Below are positions 62,297-64,000 of a stretch of DNA of 64,000 nucleotides, one piece after another. Location of the stretch: assembly GCF_002563655.1 (NCBI RefSeq), contig NZ_PDIY01000001.1, positions 3,818,001 to 3,882,000 on the forward strand. The letters are read 5' to 3'. The DNA comes from Bacillus sp. es.034. Lineage in GTDB: Bacteria > Bacillota > Bacilli > Bacillales > Bacillaceae_B. The first letter of the stretch is position 1; every line of letters starts with the position of its first letter. Under the pieces are notes generated by a model, which worked only from the letters and a program-made list of their open reading frames with translations, did not search any database and was not told the DNA's origin. Both the position numbers and the translations under genes were made by a program.

Positions 62297-63526
62297 TTAA
62301 AAAAGCGTTTCTTCCATCTTCTTCAATCTTTGAACCAGGTAGAACTGACTGAAAAAGATGGAGAAGGATAAGCCTGCAAGAAGCGTGATCAATCCCGGCA
62401 GCCACTCTTCCCTAATAAAAAGGGGGATGGAAAACACAATGGCCTGAATCATCATCGACTGGCTCATGATTTTCTGAAAAGATGATGTCTTCAATTCCTT
62501 TGAAACGGGGTAAATGAGTACCCAGATCTTATAGTCAAAGCGCTTGAATAAAGGAATCATCTGAAAAGCTGTCAAATAAAGAAATACCATAGCCGTCAGG
62601 ATACTGAAGACGAAAGATGAATTGGAATAAATCAGCAGCACACCGATCAGGGTCAAGCGTATATACAGACCTGAATATTCACTTGTCCTCACAAGCGAGC
62701 GAAGATATAAATAGCGATACGTTGATGCTTGCGAGAAAGGCACCGTCACAAGCCAGTCGAGCCATTTTCTCCGGTGCACTTTCCCTTTCAGCTTTGGAAC
62801 ATCCGTGAACATATTGGCGATGCGATAAAAGATCAGCATACGCTGCTCTTCAAGATTGATCAATAAATCCCATTTAAGGTTCTTACCCTTTGCTGCTTGA
62901 TGAAAATAAAAGGCATATCCGAGCATCAAGGCGGCCACGACGAGTGTCATCCAAAGGTCGGCTCCCGATAAAACAAGGAACAAAAGAGTCCCGCTTAATA
63001 GAAAACGGACAAGACTGTCCGTCAGGTGAGCTTCCCTCTCCTGAAACCTTAACATGAACCAGCGAACATAGAGATTCCATATTTTCATGACCAATATTAA
63101 GCCAAGTAATGGAAAGAAGCTTCTGAAACTGTTTCCGGATACAGCTACATACATAGGCATCAGGGCAGCCAGGACAAGCAGTTGAATGTAGGATTGAAAC
63201 ATGAAGCTGATCCAGACGCATTTCCTGAAATAACCGGATAAACGTTCTTCTAAAGGGAGAAGAAATACAGCATCCGCTTCCCGAAGGAATGTGTAAACAG
63301 GACTCCATGCCAATAAGAGACCAAGTACGACTGACATGATGAGAGGAGCCGGGAATGTCGGCTCGAGTGTCTTCACCCACTGATTATACGTAAATGCCGC
63401 GCCCCCCAAAGCGAAAATCAGGACAAATAACAAATGATCGTTGAACATGTACTTCAAATACTTTTGAAGTTCCTGGTTATACTCTACAATCCTCTTTTTC
63501 CAGATTCCCTCCACATTATTCATCAT
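62297..63526 (-). CDS. ecsB: EcsB, ABC transporter membrane subunit
   Basis: A 409-aa permease with about eight to ten helices (LFVLIFALGGAAFTYNQWVK; PLIMSVVLGLLLAWSPVYTF) in the EcsB family. With EcsA it forms an exporter-like ABC transporter needed in B. subtilis for normal protein secretion, competence and regulated intramembrane proteolysis by RasP, through removal of peptides or lipopeptides. Its start overlaps the ecsA stop by 11 bases. Confidence 0.92.
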   Translation of the reverse strand: MMNNVEGIWKKRIVEYNQELQKYLKYMFNDHLLFVLIFALGGAAFTYNQWVKTLEPTFPAPLIMSVVLGLLLAWSPVYTFLREADAVFLLPLEERLSGYFRKCVWISFMFQSYIQLLVLAALMPMYVAVSGNSFRSFFPLLGLILVMKIWNLYVRWFMLRFQEREAHLTDSLVRFLLSGTLLFLVLSGADLWMTLVVAALMLGYAFYFHQAAKGKNLKWDLLINLEEQRMLIFYRIANMFTDVPKLKGKVHRRKWLDWLVTVPFSQASTYRYLYLRSLVRTSEYSGLYIRLTLIGVLLIYSNSSFVFSILTAMVFLYLTAFQMIPLFKRFDYKIWVLIYPVSKELKTSSFQKIMSQSMMIQAIVFSIPLFIREEWLPGLITLLAGLSFSIFFSQFYLVQRLKKMEETLF

Positions 63527-64000
63527 GGGATTCTTCCTTGGTCAGCTGGATATATATATCATCTAAGGTGGCTTCAGGCATAGTAAACTCCCTGCGAAGC
63601 TCTTCCAGAGTCCCCTTTGCCCGGATTTTCCCTTCGTGAAGGATGATGAATGAATCACAATATCTTTCGGCAGTAGCTAATATATGAGTAGACATCAGGA
63701 TGCCCGCCCCATTTTGTTTCATTTCCTCCATCCAATCCAGTAACGATTGGATCCCGAGTGGGTCCAATCCGACAAACGGCTCATCGATGATGTACAGACT
63801 GGGCTGGATAAGAAAGGCACACATAATCATCACTTTTTGTTTCATCCCTTTAGAAAAATGGGCAGGAAACCAGCTCATCTTCTTCTCCATGCGAAACGCC
63901 TTCAACAATTTATCGATTCTTCCCTTATATTCCCCATCTGATAATCCGTAGGCCATGACCGTAAGTTTCAGGTGTTCCTCCAGGGTCAGTTCATCATATA
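63516..64000 (-). CDS. ecsA: EcsA, ABC transporter ATPase (N-terminus off window)
   Basis: The C-terminal 160 residues of the ATPase; the frame stays open to the window edge (YDELTLEEHLKLTVMAYGLS), so the real start lies beyond 64000. The ABC signature is the family-specific FSKGMKQKVMI and Walker B is LYIIDEPFVGLDPLG; the H-loop is LMSTHILATAE. Walker A is outside the window. It forms the transporter with EcsB. Confidence 0.93.
   Translation of the reverse strand, partial: YDELTLEEHLKLTVMAYGLSDGEYKGRIDKLLKAFRMEKKMSWFPAHFSKGMKQKVMIMCAFLIQPSLYIIDEPFVGLDPLGIQSLLDWMEEMKQNGAGILMSTHILATAERYCDSFIILHEGKIRAKGTLEELRREFTMPEATLDDIYIQLTKEESHDE

Overview
The window looks like the chromosome of a Bacillaceae member close to Bacillus (a Rossellomorea- or marine-Bacillus-type genome would fit). 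Many blocks keep the Bacillus subtilis yha/yhg/yhf/yhj order: ecsA-ecsB-ecsC, yhaA, yhfA, hmoB(yhgC), hemE-hemH-hemY, yhgD-yhgE, yhfH-yhfI-lplJ-lcfB, yhfN, and comK-yhjD-yhjE-sip. The spore-type proteins (CotH kinase, LysM/GH18 cortex hydrolase), ComK and the coproporphyrin-dependent haem genes agree with this. No rRNA or tRNA gene was seen.

Layout. 1-5481 (minus): a FabH-like condensing enzyme cut by the window edge, with a five-gene LIV-type ABC importer. 5602-5748: a 21-bp-period intergenic repeat. 5902-10699: an HD-GYP protein and a giant MalT/SARP-type regulator. 10829-17024: signal peptidase, DedA-like protein, S9 peptidase, YhjD, ComK, YhzC and two membrane proteins. 17219-23963: M48 protease, AzlCD exporter with an XRE/cupin regulator, CotH, YeeE/YedE sulfur transporter and AEC transporter. 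24034-27868: a 2-hydroxycarboxylate transporter with its two-component system, whose sensor gene carries a one-base frameshift. 27972-34156: MDR dehydrogenase, enoyl-CoA hydratase, FadR-box-controlled acyl-CoA ligase, lipoate ligase, YhfI and YhfH. 34221-39613: YtkA-like lipoprotein, YhgE/YhgD and a LysM-GH18 enzyme. 39712-44058: haem synthesis (hemEHY) divergent from haem degradation (hmoB). 44203-47416: an isochorismatase-like protein and LiaFSR.

48011-57971 is a 9,961-bp mobile element inserted inside the yhfA permease gene. It is visibly more AT-rich than its surroundings and is bounded by recognisable attL/attR half-sites. It encodes a large serine recombinase, a small terminase-like protein without a large terminase, capsid or tail genes, a Bsp6I-like type II restriction-modification pair, two paralogous HTH regulators, several zinc-ribbon and micro-proteins, a candidate highly structured RNA of about 390 nt, and about 1.3 kb of AT-rich non-coding DNA with repeated motifs. 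The best reading is a phage-satellite-like island or a stripped prophage carrying anti-phage cargo. Joining the two yhfA halves at the shared TGG codon restores a 465-codon frame, so precise excision would repair the gene.

57972-64000: the 3' half of yhfA, a PAP2 phosphatase, YhaA amidohydrolase, a DoxX protein, and ecsC-ecsB-ecsA (the last cut by the window edge).
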